From contig CAYLQY010000011.1 of NCBI GenBank assembly GCA_964386325.1, positions 32,125-96,124 on the forward strand: a DNA stretch of 64,000 nucleotides, given 5' to 3'. Below, piece by piece: positions 27,071-36,582 of this stretch (position 1 is the first letter of the stretch; every line of letters starts with the position of its first letter). The stretch comes from Anaerorhabdus sp964386325 (GTDB taxonomy: Bacteria; Bacillota_I; Bacilli_A; Erysipelotrichales; Erysipelotrichaceae). A model generated the notes under the pieces. It had not been told where the DNA came from, did not search any database, and saw only the letters and a list, made by a program, of their open reading frames with translations. The translations under genes and the position numbers were made by a program.

Positions 27071-28363
27071 ATGGATAAAATATTTGAATCTAAGTTCATG
27101 AAAGCTCTACAAGCTGCAGGGGAAAAAATTGGTGCAAATAAAGCAATCAACTCAATCCAAGCTGCTTTCATGGGGTCAATGGGTATTATCATGGTGGGAG
27201 CTGTATTCCAATTAAGTGCAGTTATTCCAACAATATTTAAATTATTTGAAGTAGGAAGTGATATTTATAATATCCTTTATGCACCATATAACTTATCAAT
27301 GAATTTCTTGTCAGTTTGGTTTGTATTCCAATTAGGATATAACTATGCTAAACAACTTGGTTTAAAACCAATGACAGGAGCAATTAACTCAACACTGTGT
27401 TTCTTTCTATTAGTAACTGAAGGAGCACAAACTGCTTCAATGACAGCGATTACTACTGGAAATTTAGGCGGCACAGGATTATTCTTAGCAATTCTAGTTG
27501 GCTTAATTACAGTACGTATCTATCATTTCTGTGTTACTAAGAAAATTGTAATTAAAATGCCAGATGTAGTTCCACCATTCTTAGCTGATGGATTCAGCGC
27601 AATCGTACCAGCATTCTTGTCAATCGTATTATGGACACTTGTTAATGTGGGTTGCACAATGGCAATGGGAACATCTTTCCCTAATTTATTTATCGGTTTA
27701 ATCGCAATGCCTCTATCATACTTAACGGGTGTTTGGGGAATGCTTTTATTAGGACTTATTGCAGGTCTTATGTGGATTTTCGGTATTCATGGAACAATGA
27801 TGGTTTATGTTGCAATCATGCCAGTTATGTTACAAGCAACATCATCAAATGCCGCAGCTTATGCAGCAGGTGGAGTTGAAGCATTAGTTTATTATCCAGT
27901 AGCATTATTTGGAATGATGGCTTGTGCTGGAGGTACAGGTAATACATTAGCATTAGCGGTTCTTGGTTTAAGAGCAAAATCTGAACAAATTCGTGCCGTA
28001 GCAAAAGCTGGAGTAATTCCAGGTGTATTCAATATTAATGAACCTATTACTTTCGGTTATCCAATTATGTATAACCCAATCTTAGCAATTCCATATTTAT
28101 TAGCAATCGTAGTTCCAATGTTCTTAGGACATTTAGCATTTACATTTGGACTATTACGTCCAGGATTCATTGCAGTTGGTTCAGTAATGCCAGTAGGTAT
28201 TGCAGAATTCCTAGCTTCATTAAATCCAATGAATTTGATTTTCCCTTGGTTAATGGTTCTTGTATGTGGTTTAATTTACTACCCATTCTTAAAAGCATAT
28301 GACAAACAATTATATGCAAAAGAACAAGAAGCTAAAGCATTAGAAGAAGGTCAATCTGCATAA
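27071..28363 (+). CDS. PTS cellobiose-type IIC permease
   Basis: 430 residues, ten or so membrane helices. Family marks are KIVIKMPDVVPPFLADGFSAIVPA, the GIHGTMMVY segment and the substrate-site loop GVFNINEPITFGYPIMYNP. It imports a beta-glucoside while IIB phosphorylates it. GGAGAAG precedes the ATG. The charged C-terminal tail (KEQEAKALEEG) is cytoplasmic. A hairpin follows, which would reduce expression of the enzyme genes relative to the PTS genes. Confidence 0.95.
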   Translation: MDKIFESKFMKALQAAGEKIGANKAINSIQAAFMGSMGIIMVGAVFQLSAVIPTIFKLFEVGSDIYNILYAPYNLSMNFLSVWFVFQLGYNYAKQLGLKPMTGAINSTLCFFLLVTEGAQTASMTAITTGNLGGTGLFLAILVGLITVRIYHFCVTKKIVIKMPDVVPPFLADGFSAIVPAFLSIVLWTLVNVGCTMAMGTSFPNLFIGLIAMPLSYLTGVWGMLLLGLIAGLMWIFGIHGTMMVYVAIMPVMLQATSSNAAAYAAGGVEALVYYPVALFGMMACAGGTGNTLALAVLGLRAKSEQIRAVAKAGVIPGVFNINEPITFGYPIMYNPILAIPYLLAIVVPMFLGHLAFTFGLLRPGFIAVGSVMPVGIAEFLASLNPMNLIFPWLMVLVCGLIYYPFLKAYDKQLYAKEQEAKALEEGQSA

Positions 28364-28370
28364 TTAAAGA

Positions 28371-28398
28371 GCAGGGAAGAATTCTTCCCTGCCTTTCT
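28371..28398 (+). terminator. Intra-operon hairpin / partial terminator
   Basis: GCAGGGAAGAATTCTTCCCTGC is a perfect palindromic stem, followed by CTTTCTTT. It sits between IIC and the SGNH hydrolase. The U tract is imperfect, so some read-through is expected. Confidence 0.65.
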
Positions 28399-28423
28399 TT
28401 AAAATTTTTAGGGGGAAGGAAAA

Positions 28424-29194
28424 TTGAAAAAGAAAACAAAGAAACGATTAATTATTTTTGCAACAGTCATTATGGGTTTGATGATTGTTGGTGGAATTGG
28501 AGTTGCAAATTATCTTGGATACTTTAATCCAGGAAATGGGAAAGAGTATAACGTAACAAACGTAGAAAAAATAGAAAATTCAAAGCTTGCGAATATGCAT
28601 ATTATTTTTTTAGGGTCATCAGTTACTGAAGGAATGCATTCACAAGGAGTTTCGTTTGTAGAGTTTATGGCAAAGCGAAATAATTTTACTTATACAAAAG
28701 AAGCTAAGTCTGGAACAACGTTGGTTGATAATGGTAAAGATTCTTATGTACAACGATTAATGACAATTGAAGATACAACAGCAGATTTATTTATCTGTCA
28801 ATTATCTACAAATGATGCTCAAAAAAAATTACCGATGGGAGAAATATCGAAGTCAAAAGAGATTAATGATTTTGATGTTTCAACAGTGATTGGTGCCATG
28901 GAAACAATTATTGCATACAGTCAAACTAAATGGGATGTACCTGTGATATTTTATACAGGAACTGAATTTGACAATGAACAGTATCCAATGATGATTGATG
29001 TACTTTATGAACTTCAAACTAAATGGGATATTGGTATTATAGATTTATGGAATACATTAGACATTCAAGAAATTGATGAAAAAACGTATAAGGAATACAT
29101 GAGTGATGCAATACATCCAACAAGAAGAGGCTATCTTGAATGGTGGGTACCACAAATGGAAACTTCAATTCTTGAATACTTAAATAATAAATAA
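28424..29194 (+). CDS. Membrane-anchored SGNH/GDSL hydrolase
   Basis: 256 residues from TTG 28424 (GGGGGAAGG upstream). One N-terminal helix (RLIIFATVIMGLMIVGGIGVANYL) anchors the enzyme with its catalytic domain outside. SGNH blocks are visible: IIFLGSSVTEG (nucleophile Ser66, GSS in place of GDS), QLSTNDAQ for block III, and DAIHPT (Asp228, His231). Enzymes of this class remove acyl groups such as acetyl from sugars or polymers. Its place between a PTS permease and two GH1 enzymes suggests deacylation of a modified beta-glucoside before uptake; this is inference. A hairpin precedes it. Confidence 0.85.
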   Translation: MKKKTKKRLIIFATVIMGLMIVGGIGVANYLGYFNPGNGKEYNVTNVEKIENSKLANMHIIFLGSSVTEGMHSQGVSFVEFMAKRNNFTYTKEAKSGTTLVDNGKDSYVQRLMTIEDTTADLFICQLSTNDAQKKLPMGEISKSKEINDFDVSTVIGAMETIIAYSQTKWDVPVIFYTGTEFDNEQYPMMIDVLYELQTKWDIGIIDLWNTLDIQEIDEKTYKEYMSDAIHPTRRGYLEWWVPQMETSILEYLNNK

Positions 29195-29204
29195 AGGAGG
29201 AATT

Positions 29205-30668
29205 ATGAGTTTACCAAACGAAAAAGGATTTCCAAAAGATTTTTTATGGGGTGCTAGTTCATCTAGTGCTCAAATTGAAGGTGGTTATGAATGTGATGGA
29301 AAAGGATTAACAATTTGGGATGTAAAACCACTAAATCCTGGAACATGTTCATTCCACTATGCTTCAGATTTGTATCATCATTATAAAGAAGATATTGCGC
29401 TCATGGCAGAAATGGGTTTTAAAGCTTATCGTATGTCAATTGCATGGGCAAGAATTCTGCCTGAAGGCGAAGGAGAAATAAATCAAGCTGGTATTGATTT
29501 CTACAAAGATTTATTTAATGAATGTCATAAACATGGTATAGAACCAGTAGTCACTATTTTTCATTTTGACTTACCATTAAAGCTACAAGAAAAATATGGT
29601 GGTTGGAAAGATCGTAAGATGATTGACATTTATGTTAACTATTGTCGTATCTTATTTGAAAACTTTAAAGATGATGTCAAATATTGGTTAACCTATAATG
29701 AACAAAACATGCTTGTTTTCTTTGGAGCATTTGATATGATTGGCGGAAGTGGAAAATTCTCTACTCCAAATGATCTTTATAATCAAGCGCATATTCAAAA
29801 TGTAGCGCAAGCAAAAGCAATTCATTTATGTCATGAAATGTGTCCAAATTCAAAAATTGGTCCAGCACCAAATATCACAACATCATATCCTAAGACATGC
29901 AATCCAATGGATACCATTGCAGCTATGAATATGGATGACTTAAGAAATAATTTCTATTTGGATGCACTTGTATTTGGAGAATATCCAAAGAGTGTTTATC
30001 GCTATTTTGAAAAACAAAATGTTGTAATTGATGCCCATGATGGTGATTTTGAATGTATGAAAACATGTCATCCAGATTTCATAGGATTTAATTGTTATGG
30101 TAATGATACTACTGAATATCTAGAACATTATGACTTAGATTTATCAGAACTTGAAAAAGCGGATAATCGTGATATGAGTTACTTGATTAAATTAATGGAA
30201 AAGCCAGGTGTTGGAAAAGCATGTAAGAATGACTACTTTGCAAAGAATAGTGTTGATGGTAATAGTTATGATCCATATTGCATTCGTGTAACTGCTCGTC
30301 GTTTAACGGATAGATATCATTTACCTGTAATCATTACTGAAAATGGTTATGGTCGTCCAGATGTTCTAGAGGCAGATGGTTCTATTCATGATCAATATCG
30401 TATTGAACATTTGAAAGAAACAATTAAACAAATGAAACTTGGTATAGAAGAAGGTGCAGATATCTTTGGATATTGCCCATGGAGCGCTGTTGATTTAGTT
30501 TCAACACGTGAAGGTATTACAAAGCGTTATGGCTTTATTTATGTAGATCGTGATGAAGATGATGAAAAAGCAAAAACAGCTGAAATGAAACGTTATCGTA
30601 AAGATAGTTTCTATTGGTATAAACGTGTTATTGAAACAAATGGTGAAGACCTAGAGGGAGGAAAATAA
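29205..30668 (+). CDS. GH1 6-phospho-beta-glucosidase (first copy)
   Basis: 487 residues. Cytoplasmic hydrolysis of the phosphorylated beta-glucoside delivered by the PTS to glucose 6-phosphate plus aglycone or glucose. The GH1 start FPKDFLWGASSSSAQIEGG is present. The acid/base is Glu166 in LTYNEQN (usually TFNEIN) and the nucleophile is Glu379 in IITENGYG. The phosphate-binding S-x6-KRYGF segment (STREGITKRYGF) supports specificity for 6-phospho substrates. GGAGG precedes ATG. It is more diverged from the other two GH1 copies here than they are from each other. Confidence 0.93.
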   Translation: MSLPNEKGFPKDFLWGASSSSAQIEGGYECDGKGLTIWDVKPLNPGTCSFHYASDLYHHYKEDIALMAEMGFKAYRMSIAWARILPEGEGEINQAGIDFYKDLFNECHKHGIEPVVTIFHFDLPLKLQEKYGGWKDRKMIDIYVNYCRILFENFKDDVKYWLTYNEQNMLVFFGAFDMIGGSGKFSTPNDLYNQAHIQNVAQAKAIHLCHEMCPNSKIGPAPNITTSYPKTCNPMDTIAAMNMDDLRNNFYLDALVFGEYPKSVYRYFEKQNVVIDAHDGDFECMKTCHPDFIGFNCYGNDTTEYLEHYDLDLSELEKADNRDMSYLIKLMEKPGVGKACKNDYFAKNSVDGNSYDPYCIRVTARRLTDRYHLPVIITENGYGRPDVLEADGSIHDQYRIEHLKETIKQMKLGIEEGADIFGYCPWSAVDLVSTREGITKRYGFIYVDRDEDDEKAKTAEMKRYRKDSFYWYKRVIETNGEDLEGGK

Positions 30669-30669
30669 A

Positions 30670-32121
30670 ATGAGTTTTCCAAAAGAATTTTTATGGGGCG
30701 GTGCGACTGCCGCAAATCAATGTGAAGGTGGCTGGAATGCCGATGGCAAAGGTGCAAGTACATCAGACCATCTAACAGGAGGTACACACACATCACCAAG
30801 ACGTTTTACAAAAGTAATTGAACCGAATACATATTATCCAAGTCATGAAGCAGTGGATATGTATGGACACTATAAAGAAGATATAAAGTTATTTGCGGAA
30901 ATGGGATTCAAGATTTACCGCATGAGTATTAACTGGACACGTATTTATCCTCTTGGTGATGAAACACAACCAAATGAAAAAGGTGTTCAATACTACCGCG
31001 AAATTTTTGAAGAACTTAAAAAATATAATATTGAACCATTAGTAACTATTTCACACTATGAAATGCCATATGGTTTAACAGAAAAATACAATGGTTGGGC
31101 AGATAGAAGAGTTATTGATTTCTATTTGAACTATTGCAAAACAATTTTCAATGAATACAAAGATTTAGTTAAATATTGGTTAACATTTAATGAAATCAAT
31201 ATTGCTCTTCATTCATTTGGTGGATACATGGGATTAGGAATTATGCCTAAAGAAGATGGACCAATGATGTTGTTTGGAAAAAAGGAATCAAAAGAAGAAG
31301 CAAACATTCGTTTCCAAGCATTACATCATCAATTTGTAGCAAGTGCTAAAGCAGTAAAATTAGGTCATGAAATTAATCCTAACTTTATGATTGGATGTAT
31401 GATTGCAGGTTCTGCAGCTTATCCATATTCTTGTAACCCTAATGATGTCATTGAAGCACAACACAGAATGCAACAAGCAAACTTCCTTTGTGGGGATGTA
31501 CAAGTTCGTGGAGCTTATCCGCACTTTGCAAAACGCTTGTTTGAAGAATATGGTGTTGAATTAAAAATGGAACCAGGTGATGAACAAACATTACTTGAAG
31601 GAAAAGTAGATTTCTATTCATTCAGTTACTATATGTCAGGATGTGCAAGTACAGATCCTGAATTAACTAAATCAGCTGGAAATATGATGATGGGTGTTTC
31701 AAATCCATATCTTAAAGCGAGTGACTGGGGATGGCAAATAGACCCTCAAGGATTACGTTATTACCTAAATGAAATCTATGGTCGTTACCAAGTGCCTCTA
31801 ATGGTTGTGGAAAACGGATTAGGTGCACATGATGTAATTGGTGATGATGGAAAGATTCATGATGACTATCGTATTGATTACCTAAGAGAACATATCAAAC
31901 AAATGGATGAAGCTATCAAAGATGGCGTAGATTTAATTGGTTACACGATGTGGGGTTGCATTGATTTAGTAAGTGCTTCTACAGGTGAAATGAAGAAACG
32001 TTATGGATTTATTTATGTAGATAAAGATAATGATGGACAAGGCACATTAAACCGTATGAAGAAAGATAGTTTTGATTGGTACAAAAAAGTTATTGATACA
32101 AATGGTAATAATTTAGATTAA
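30670..32121 (+). CDS. GH1 6-phospho-beta-glucosidase (second copy)
   Basis: 483 residues, starting MSFPKEFLWGGATAANQCEGG. The acid/base motif is LTFNEIN, the nucleophile motif VVENGLG, and the phosphate-binding segment SASTGEMKKRYGFIYVD is typical of BglA/CelF-type 6-phospho-beta-glucosidases. It starts one base after the stop of the preceding GH1 gene; GAGGGAGG is inside that gene's end. It shares more sequence with the GH1 enzyme of the second operon than with its direct neighbour, suggesting different substrates for the two adjacent enzymes. Confidence 0.95.
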   Translation: MSFPKEFLWGGATAANQCEGGWNADGKGASTSDHLTGGTHTSPRRFTKVIEPNTYYPSHEAVDMYGHYKEDIKLFAEMGFKIYRMSINWTRIYPLGDETQPNEKGVQYYREIFEELKKYNIEPLVTISHYEMPYGLTEKYNGWADRRVIDFYLNYCKTIFNEYKDLVKYWLTFNEINIALHSFGGYMGLGIMPKEDGPMMLFGKKESKEEANIRFQALHHQFVASAKAVKLGHEINPNFMIGCMIAGSAAYPYSCNPNDVIEAQHRMQQANFLCGDVQVRGAYPHFAKRLFEEYGVELKMEPGDEQTLLEGKVDFYSFSYYMSGCASTDPELTKSAGNMMMGVSNPYLKASDWGWQIDPQGLRYYLNEIYGRYQVPLMVVENGLGAHDVIGDDGKIHDDYRIDYLREHIKQMDEAIKDGVDLIGYTMWGCIDLVSASTGEMKKRYGFIYVDKDNDGQGTLNRMKKDSFDWYKKVIDTNGNNLD

Positions 32122-32125
32122 ACGA

Positions 32126-32158
32126 AAAGGATTAAGTGGTAAAACTGCTTAATCCTTT
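32126..32158 (+). terminator. Terminator of the first PTS operon
   Basis: AAAGGATTAAG / CTTAATCCTTT, an 11-bp stem with an 11-nt loop. The U tract is short. The same stem word occurs in two other terminators of the window (38436 and 61651). Confidence 0.7.
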
Positions 32159-32250
32159 ACTAATGAAAAGGGCTAGATTATAAGTGATACATAATTTCAA
32201 AGTTGCACCTAAACTAGTGAAAAAGGGTGTGATGATGTTTTTTTTAATAG

Positions 32251-32259
32251 TGGCATAAT
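32251..32259 (+). promoter_or_regulatory. Predicted extended -10 promoter of the second PTS operon
   Basis: TGGCATAAT at 32251-32259 (TGn plus CATAAT), about 22 bases before the regulator start. No good -35 was found. AGGAGG and AAGGGG ribosome-binding sequences follow. Confidence 0.45.
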
Positions 32260-32280
32260 AGGATTAGGAGGTACAAGGGG

Positions 32281-34218
32281 ATGGATACCTATTTAGATGT
32301 TCAAATTGTAAAAATGCTTGCGGAGAGTGACAAAGAGCTATCGAGTAAACAGCTATCTTTTGTGCTCTGCAAAAGTTCAAGAACAATTAAAAGTCGAATA
32401 GGAAGTATTAATGATGATCTTCAGTCTTATGGCGCCAAGATTGAGAGTAAAAAAGGTCAGGGATATCGTTTAGTTATTTTCGACCAAGAAAAGTTTACAG
32501 AGTATTTTGAAAAATCCAATTTTAAAGAAGAAACAGCAGATAATCAAATGATTAATTTATTAATCTATGAATTAGTTAATATGGATGATTATATAAAGGC
32601 TGATGATCTTGCGGATAAACTGTATATTTCAAAATCAAAACTTACAAGTTTGTTGAATGAATTGCGAAAAATTTTATTAAACTATGATTTGAAACTTGAT
32701 GTGAAACCGTATTATGGAATTATGATTCAAGGAAGTGAGTTTAATTATCGTAGATTTATATCAAGTAATTTTGTTCAAAAGATTTTGATGGATGATTCAA
32801 CAAGCTTATTAAACTATTTAGAAGAAGAAAATGAACTTAAAAAATATCAATTAGATACAATTGAAAAAGTTGTGAAAGAACAACTTGAAAACCATCAATA
32901 CACAATACCTTCGTATGTTGAAAAGGGTTTATTACGACATTTATTTATAACTACACTTCGTGTTAAAAAGGGCAATTCAATTAAGTTCGATACACATTTA
33001 GGACTAAATAAACACGAAAAGGAAATTAAAGTAACACAAGCTATTTTAAATGAACTTGAAAGTGAGTTCAACGTTGTATTTCCGGCGAGTGAAGTTGAGT
33101 ATATCGCAATTCATTTGGTGGGTAAACGTGTTTTCGAAGTTAGTGATACTATTTCCGAGGAAATCAATAGTTTAGTTTCAGAGATTCTTTTAAAAATCGT
33201 TGAAATTAAGAATATTGATTTATTAGATGACTTGAATTTAAGAACGCTACTAGTATTGCATTTGATGCCATTACACACGCGTTTGCAGTTTGGGATAGTA
33301 TTAGAGAATCCGCTTGTTGAAAACGTTAGAGAACAATGCTTAAGTGGTTATGATTTAGCAATGATTGCAACCAATGTCATAGAACAAAAATGGCAAGTCA
33401 AAATCAATAGACATGAAATTAGTTACTTGGCTTTACATTTTGATGTAGCGTTGAAAAAAGAACTAGATAAAATAACAAGAAAAAAAATTCTGATTATTTG
33501 TGAAAGTGGTAGGGCAAGTGCTCAAATGCTTCGTTATAATTTTGAACAACACTTTTCAAGATATCTAGAAGAAATCATTGTTTGTGATAGTAATGACATA
33601 AATGAAGTGTTATTAAAGAATGATGTCGATTTGATTTTCACAACTGTTCCAGTAGTATTTAATACCAGCATTCCTATTTTTGAATTTGGTTTTTTCCTAA
33701 ATGATCAAAATATTCATAAAATAAAATCTGTTCTTATGGGGCAACCACAGGTGAATGATGCATTGAAGTATTTTCCTCGTGAACTATTCTTTGTGGGAGA
33801 AAATATTGATTCCAAAGAAGATGCATTTAATTTTCTTTTCAAAGAATTACGAAAAAAGAAATCCCTTCCCAATAAGTTTGAAGAGTATGTTTTAGAAAGA
33901 GAAAAATTTTGTGCAACAGACTTAGTTAGAAATGTTGCGATGCCACATCCGAATAGAACATTAACAGATGAAACTTTTATTTCAGTATTAATTTTAAATA
34001 AACCAATTCTTTGGTCAGTTAGAAAAGTCAGAATTATTTTCTTAATATCGATGAGCAAACAAGATAGCGAAAAATATAAGTTCTTAATTGAATGGATGTT
34101 GGATTTGTTTAATCGCCAAGAGGATTTACAACATATCATTGAGGAGTCCTCTTATGATTTACTTATTCAAGGATTAACGAATATAGATTGGAAAAAAGAT
34201 AAATATGAAACAGATTAA
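32281..34218 (+). CDS. LicR/BglG-type PRD transcriptional activator with EIIB and EIIA domains
   Basis: 645 residues: N-terminal HTH pair (about 1-130, SSKQLSFVLCKSSRTIKSRIGSIN and KADDLADKLYISKSKLTSLL), two PRDs (about 170-390, with EYIAIHLVGKRVF and EISYLALHFDVALKK), an EIIB-like domain (Cys407 in IICESGRASAQML) and a fructose/mannitol-type EIIA domain (His556 in AMPHPNRTL). This order is that of LicR/MtlR activators. PTS phosphorylation of the PRD histidines and EIIA/EIIB sites tunes activity to sugar supply. It heads the second beta-glucoside operon. ATG 32281 follows ACAAGGGG. Confidence 0.93.
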   Translation: MDTYLDVQIVKMLAESDKELSSKQLSFVLCKSSRTIKSRIGSINDDLQSYGAKIESKKGQGYRLVIFDQEKFTEYFEKSNFKEETADNQMINLLIYELVNMDDYIKADDLADKLYISKSKLTSLLNELRKILLNYDLKLDVKPYYGIMIQGSEFNYRRFISSNFVQKILMDDSTSLLNYLEEENELKKYQLDTIEKVVKEQLENHQYTIPSYVEKGLLRHLFITTLRVKKGNSIKFDTHLGLNKHEKEIKVTQAILNELESEFNVVFPASEVEYIAIHLVGKRVFEVSDTISEEINSLVSEILLKIVEIKNIDLLDDLNLRTLLVLHLMPLHTRLQFGIVLENPLVENVREQCLSGYDLAMIATNVIEQKWQVKINRHEISYLALHFDVALKKELDKITRKKILIICESGRASAQMLRYNFEQHFSRYLEEIIVCDSNDINEVLLKNDVDLIFTTVPVVFNTSIPIFEFGFFLNDQNIHKIKSVLMGQPQVNDALKYFPRELFFVGENIDSKEDAFNFLFKELRKKKSLPNKFEEYVLEREKFCATDLVRNVAMPHPNRTLTDETFISVLILNKPILWSVRKVRIIFLISMSKQDSEKYKFLIEWMLDLFNRQEDLQHIIEESSYDLLIQGLTNIDWKKDKYETD

Positions 34219-34993
34219 ATTAGAAGGAGCTTATAACTCCAGAGATATTGGCGGTTATATTACAGTTGATGGTAAAAAGGTTAAAGAAGGACTTTTATAT
34301 CGCTCAGATGAGTTAAGTAAATTAACTGAGAAAGACATTGAAATTTTAATAGCTCATAATATTAAAACAATTGTGGATTATCGCGGAGAAACAGAACGTG
34401 TTAATAATGAAGATAAAGCCATAGCGGGAGCAAAAGTAGTTTATTTAGATCCCAAAGCAGATGTTGCAGCAATGGCTAGTAATGAAAACATTAAAGACAT
34501 GCATAAAACAATTGATTCGCTCACTGCAAAAAAAGCATACCAGCTCATGATGGAACAGAATAGACAATTTGTATTAGCCGATTCATCAAAGAAGGCATAT
34601 CGACAACTGCTTGATCTCATTCTTGATAAGGATAATTGTCCATTGGTTCAACACTGTCGAGGTGGAAAAGATCGTACAGGATACGGAGTTGCAATAATTC
34701 TATTATTATTAGGGGTTGCTAAGGAAACTGTTTTAGAAGACTATTTATATACAAATGTATGTAAAAATGAGAAGAACGAAAAAAGTTTAAGAAAGATAAT
34801 GGACGAAACACAAAATGAAGATTTAGTTCAAGCATTGCGGTATATGAAAGAAGCAAATGCTGAGTTTCTACTTTTAGCATTAAATGAAATTGATGATAAC
34901 TATGGTGGAATTGTAAATTATGCAATGAATGAACTGGATTTTAATCAAGAAAATATTAATAAACTAAAAGAAATTTATTTGGAGGATAAATGA
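34205..34993 (+). CDS. Tyrosine-protein phosphatase family (Y_phosphatase3-like)
   Basis: 262 residues. N-terminal YNSRDIGGY and central P-loop VQHCRGGKDRTGYG give the Cys-x5-Arg signature (Cys151, Arg157) of the bacterial dual-specificity / phosphoinositide-type phosphatases. These remove phosphate from tyrosine, phospholipids or phospho-sugars depending on the member. It overlaps the regulator by 14 bp and touches IIC, so it is firmly inside the PTS operon. A role in dephosphorylating an accumulated sugar phosphate or a signalling protein is possible but not proven. Confidence 0.88.
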   Translation: MKQIKLEGAYNSRDIGGYITVDGKKVKEGLLYRSDELSKLTEKDIEILIAHNIKTIVDYRGETERVNNEDKAIAGAKVVYLDPKADVAAMASNENIKDMHKTIDSLTAKKAYQLMMEQNRQFVLADSSKKAYRQLLDLILDKDNCPLVQHCRGGKDRTGYGVAIILLLLGVAKETVLEDYLYTNVCKNEKNEKSLRKIMDETQNEDLVQALRYMKEANAEFLLLALNEIDDNYGGIVNYAMNELDFNQENINKLKEIYLEDK

Positions 34994-36267
34994 TGAATAA
35001 AGCAAGTTTTCAAGAAAAATTAGGTAAATTTGCGAATACATTTCAAAATAATAATTACATGAAATCGTTGACGCAAGGGATGATGGCAACATTGCCATTA
35101 ATAATGATTAGTTCTGTAGCAACGCTTATAGCAGCTATTGATATTGGACCATCCAAAGCATTTTTAACAAGTATTGGAGTTATACCAGTTTGTAATGTCA
35201 TTAATACAATGACTAATCAAATCTTATCGGTTTATATTGCGTTTTTAATCGCTTATAAACTTGCACAAAACATGAAAAAGGATGCTCTTGAATCTGGAAT
35301 TATAGGAGTTATGTCATTCTTTATTCTTACACCAATTGTTGAAGGTGGAGCAATTTCTATTGCACAATTAGGAAGTGGTGGTATGTTTACTGCGATGTTC
35401 TCATCACTATTAGGGGCAAGAATTTATATCTGGGCAATTGATCACAAACTTGTAATTAAAATGCCAGATTCTGTTCCACCGATTGTTGCGAAGAGTTTTG
35501 CGGCAATTATTCCAGGTGTATTAGTAGCTACTATTTTTGGTATCGTTTCAGTAGCGATGGCAGCAACTCCTTACGGTACAATTACAAATATGCTTACAAC
35601 ATTTATACAAATGCCATTGATGAATTTAGGTAGCAATATTATTTCTGCAATGCTCATTGTTGCATTCATTGAATTATTATGGTTCTTTGGTATGCATGGA
35701 GTTATGGTAATGTATCCAATCATTATGGTTTTATTCCAAGCCCAACAAATCGCAAACTTGGAAGCTTTCCAAGCAGGTCAAGCACTACCATATTTGTTTA
35801 CAGCAGCATTTATCTTAGGTAATCGTGGAGCACGTTCGATGGCTGTATCCTTACTATGTATCTTCAGATGTAAGTCTGATCGATTAAAAGCAGTCGGGAA
35901 AGTTGGATTTATTCCAGCATTATTTGGAATCTCTGAACCAATTAAATTTGGGATTCCACAAGTTATGAATTTACGGATGTTGATTCCATTAATGCTAACA
36001 CCAGCAGTAAGTGTATTTAGTGCATGGGTATTATCAGTTATTGGATTTCTACCATATACAAACGGTATTTCCCTTCCGACAGGATTCCCAATTATTCTAG
36101 GTGGTTATTTTACAAATGGATGGCAAGGTATTGTTGCACAAATCGTTCAATTAATATTATGTGCGCTCATTTATATTCCATTCATGAAAGCTGAAGATAA
36201 AATTGCCTGTGAAGAGGAAGAGAAACAACGTCAAGAAAATACTGAAAAAGAAATGCAAGCTGCATAA
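34993..36267 (+). CDS. PTS cellobiose-type IIC permease
   Basis: 424 residues. Family marks are KLVIKMPDSVPPIVAKSFAAIIPG, the FGMHGVMVMYP segment and the loop ALFGISEPIKFGIPQVMN. Two ATGs (34990 and 34993) are possible; the second has better spacing from GGAGG at 34981. It overlaps the stop of the phosphatase gene. Paralogous to the IIC at 27071 but clearly different. It imports a beta-glucoside with the IIB and IIA encoded next. Confidence 0.94.
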   Translation: MNKASFQEKLGKFANTFQNNNYMKSLTQGMMATLPLIMISSVATLIAAIDIGPSKAFLTSIGVIPVCNVINTMTNQILSVYIAFLIAYKLAQNMKKDALESGIIGVMSFFILTPIVEGGAISIAQLGSGGMFTAMFSSLLGARIYIWAIDHKLVIKMPDSVPPIVAKSFAAIIPGVLVATIFGIVSVAMAATPYGTITNMLTTFIQMPLMNLGSNIISAMLIVAFIELLWFFGMHGVMVMYPIIMVLFQAQQIANLEAFQAGQALPYLFTAAFILGNRGARSMAVSLLCIFRCKSDRLKAVGKVGFIPALFGISEPIKFGIPQVMNLRMLIPLMLTPAVSVFSAWVLSVIGFLPYTNGISLPTGFPIILGGYFTNGWQGIVAQIVQLILCALIYIPFMKAEDKIACEEEEKQRQENTEKEMQAA

Positions 36268-36279
36268 GGAGGTTAAGCA

Positions 36280-36582
36280 ATGAAGAAAATTGTATTGTTA
36301 TGTGCTGGTGGAATGTCTACGAGTATATTGGTTAGTAAAATGAAGAAGGTTGCTGAAGAATTGGGTAAGGATTATTTTATTGATGCTTATGCAATTGACT
36401 CAGCTGCAACAACTGCGGTGGATGCTGATTGTGTATTATTAGGTCCTCAAGCGGTTTATCGCAAACATGAAATCGAAGAACTTGTTGTTTGTCCAGTTGA
36501 AGGTATAGATATGGTTACTTATGGTATGATGGATGGCAAAAAAGCTTTAGATCAAGCTATGAAACTGATAGGAGATAAATAA
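36280..36582 (+). CDS. PTS lactose/cellobiose-type IIB component
   Basis: 100 residues with phospho-Cys8 in VLLCAGGMSTS and the strand CVLLGPQAVYRK. AAGGAGG precedes the ATG. Only one IIB is present in this operon. The IIC-IIB-IIA order is the reverse of the first operon's IIA-IIB-IIB-IIC order. Confidence 0.94.
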   Translation: MKKIVLLCAGGMSTSILVSKMKKVAEELGKDYFIDAYAIDSAATTAVDADCVLLGPQAVYRKHEIEELVVCPVEGIDMVTYGMMDGKKALDQAMKLIGDK

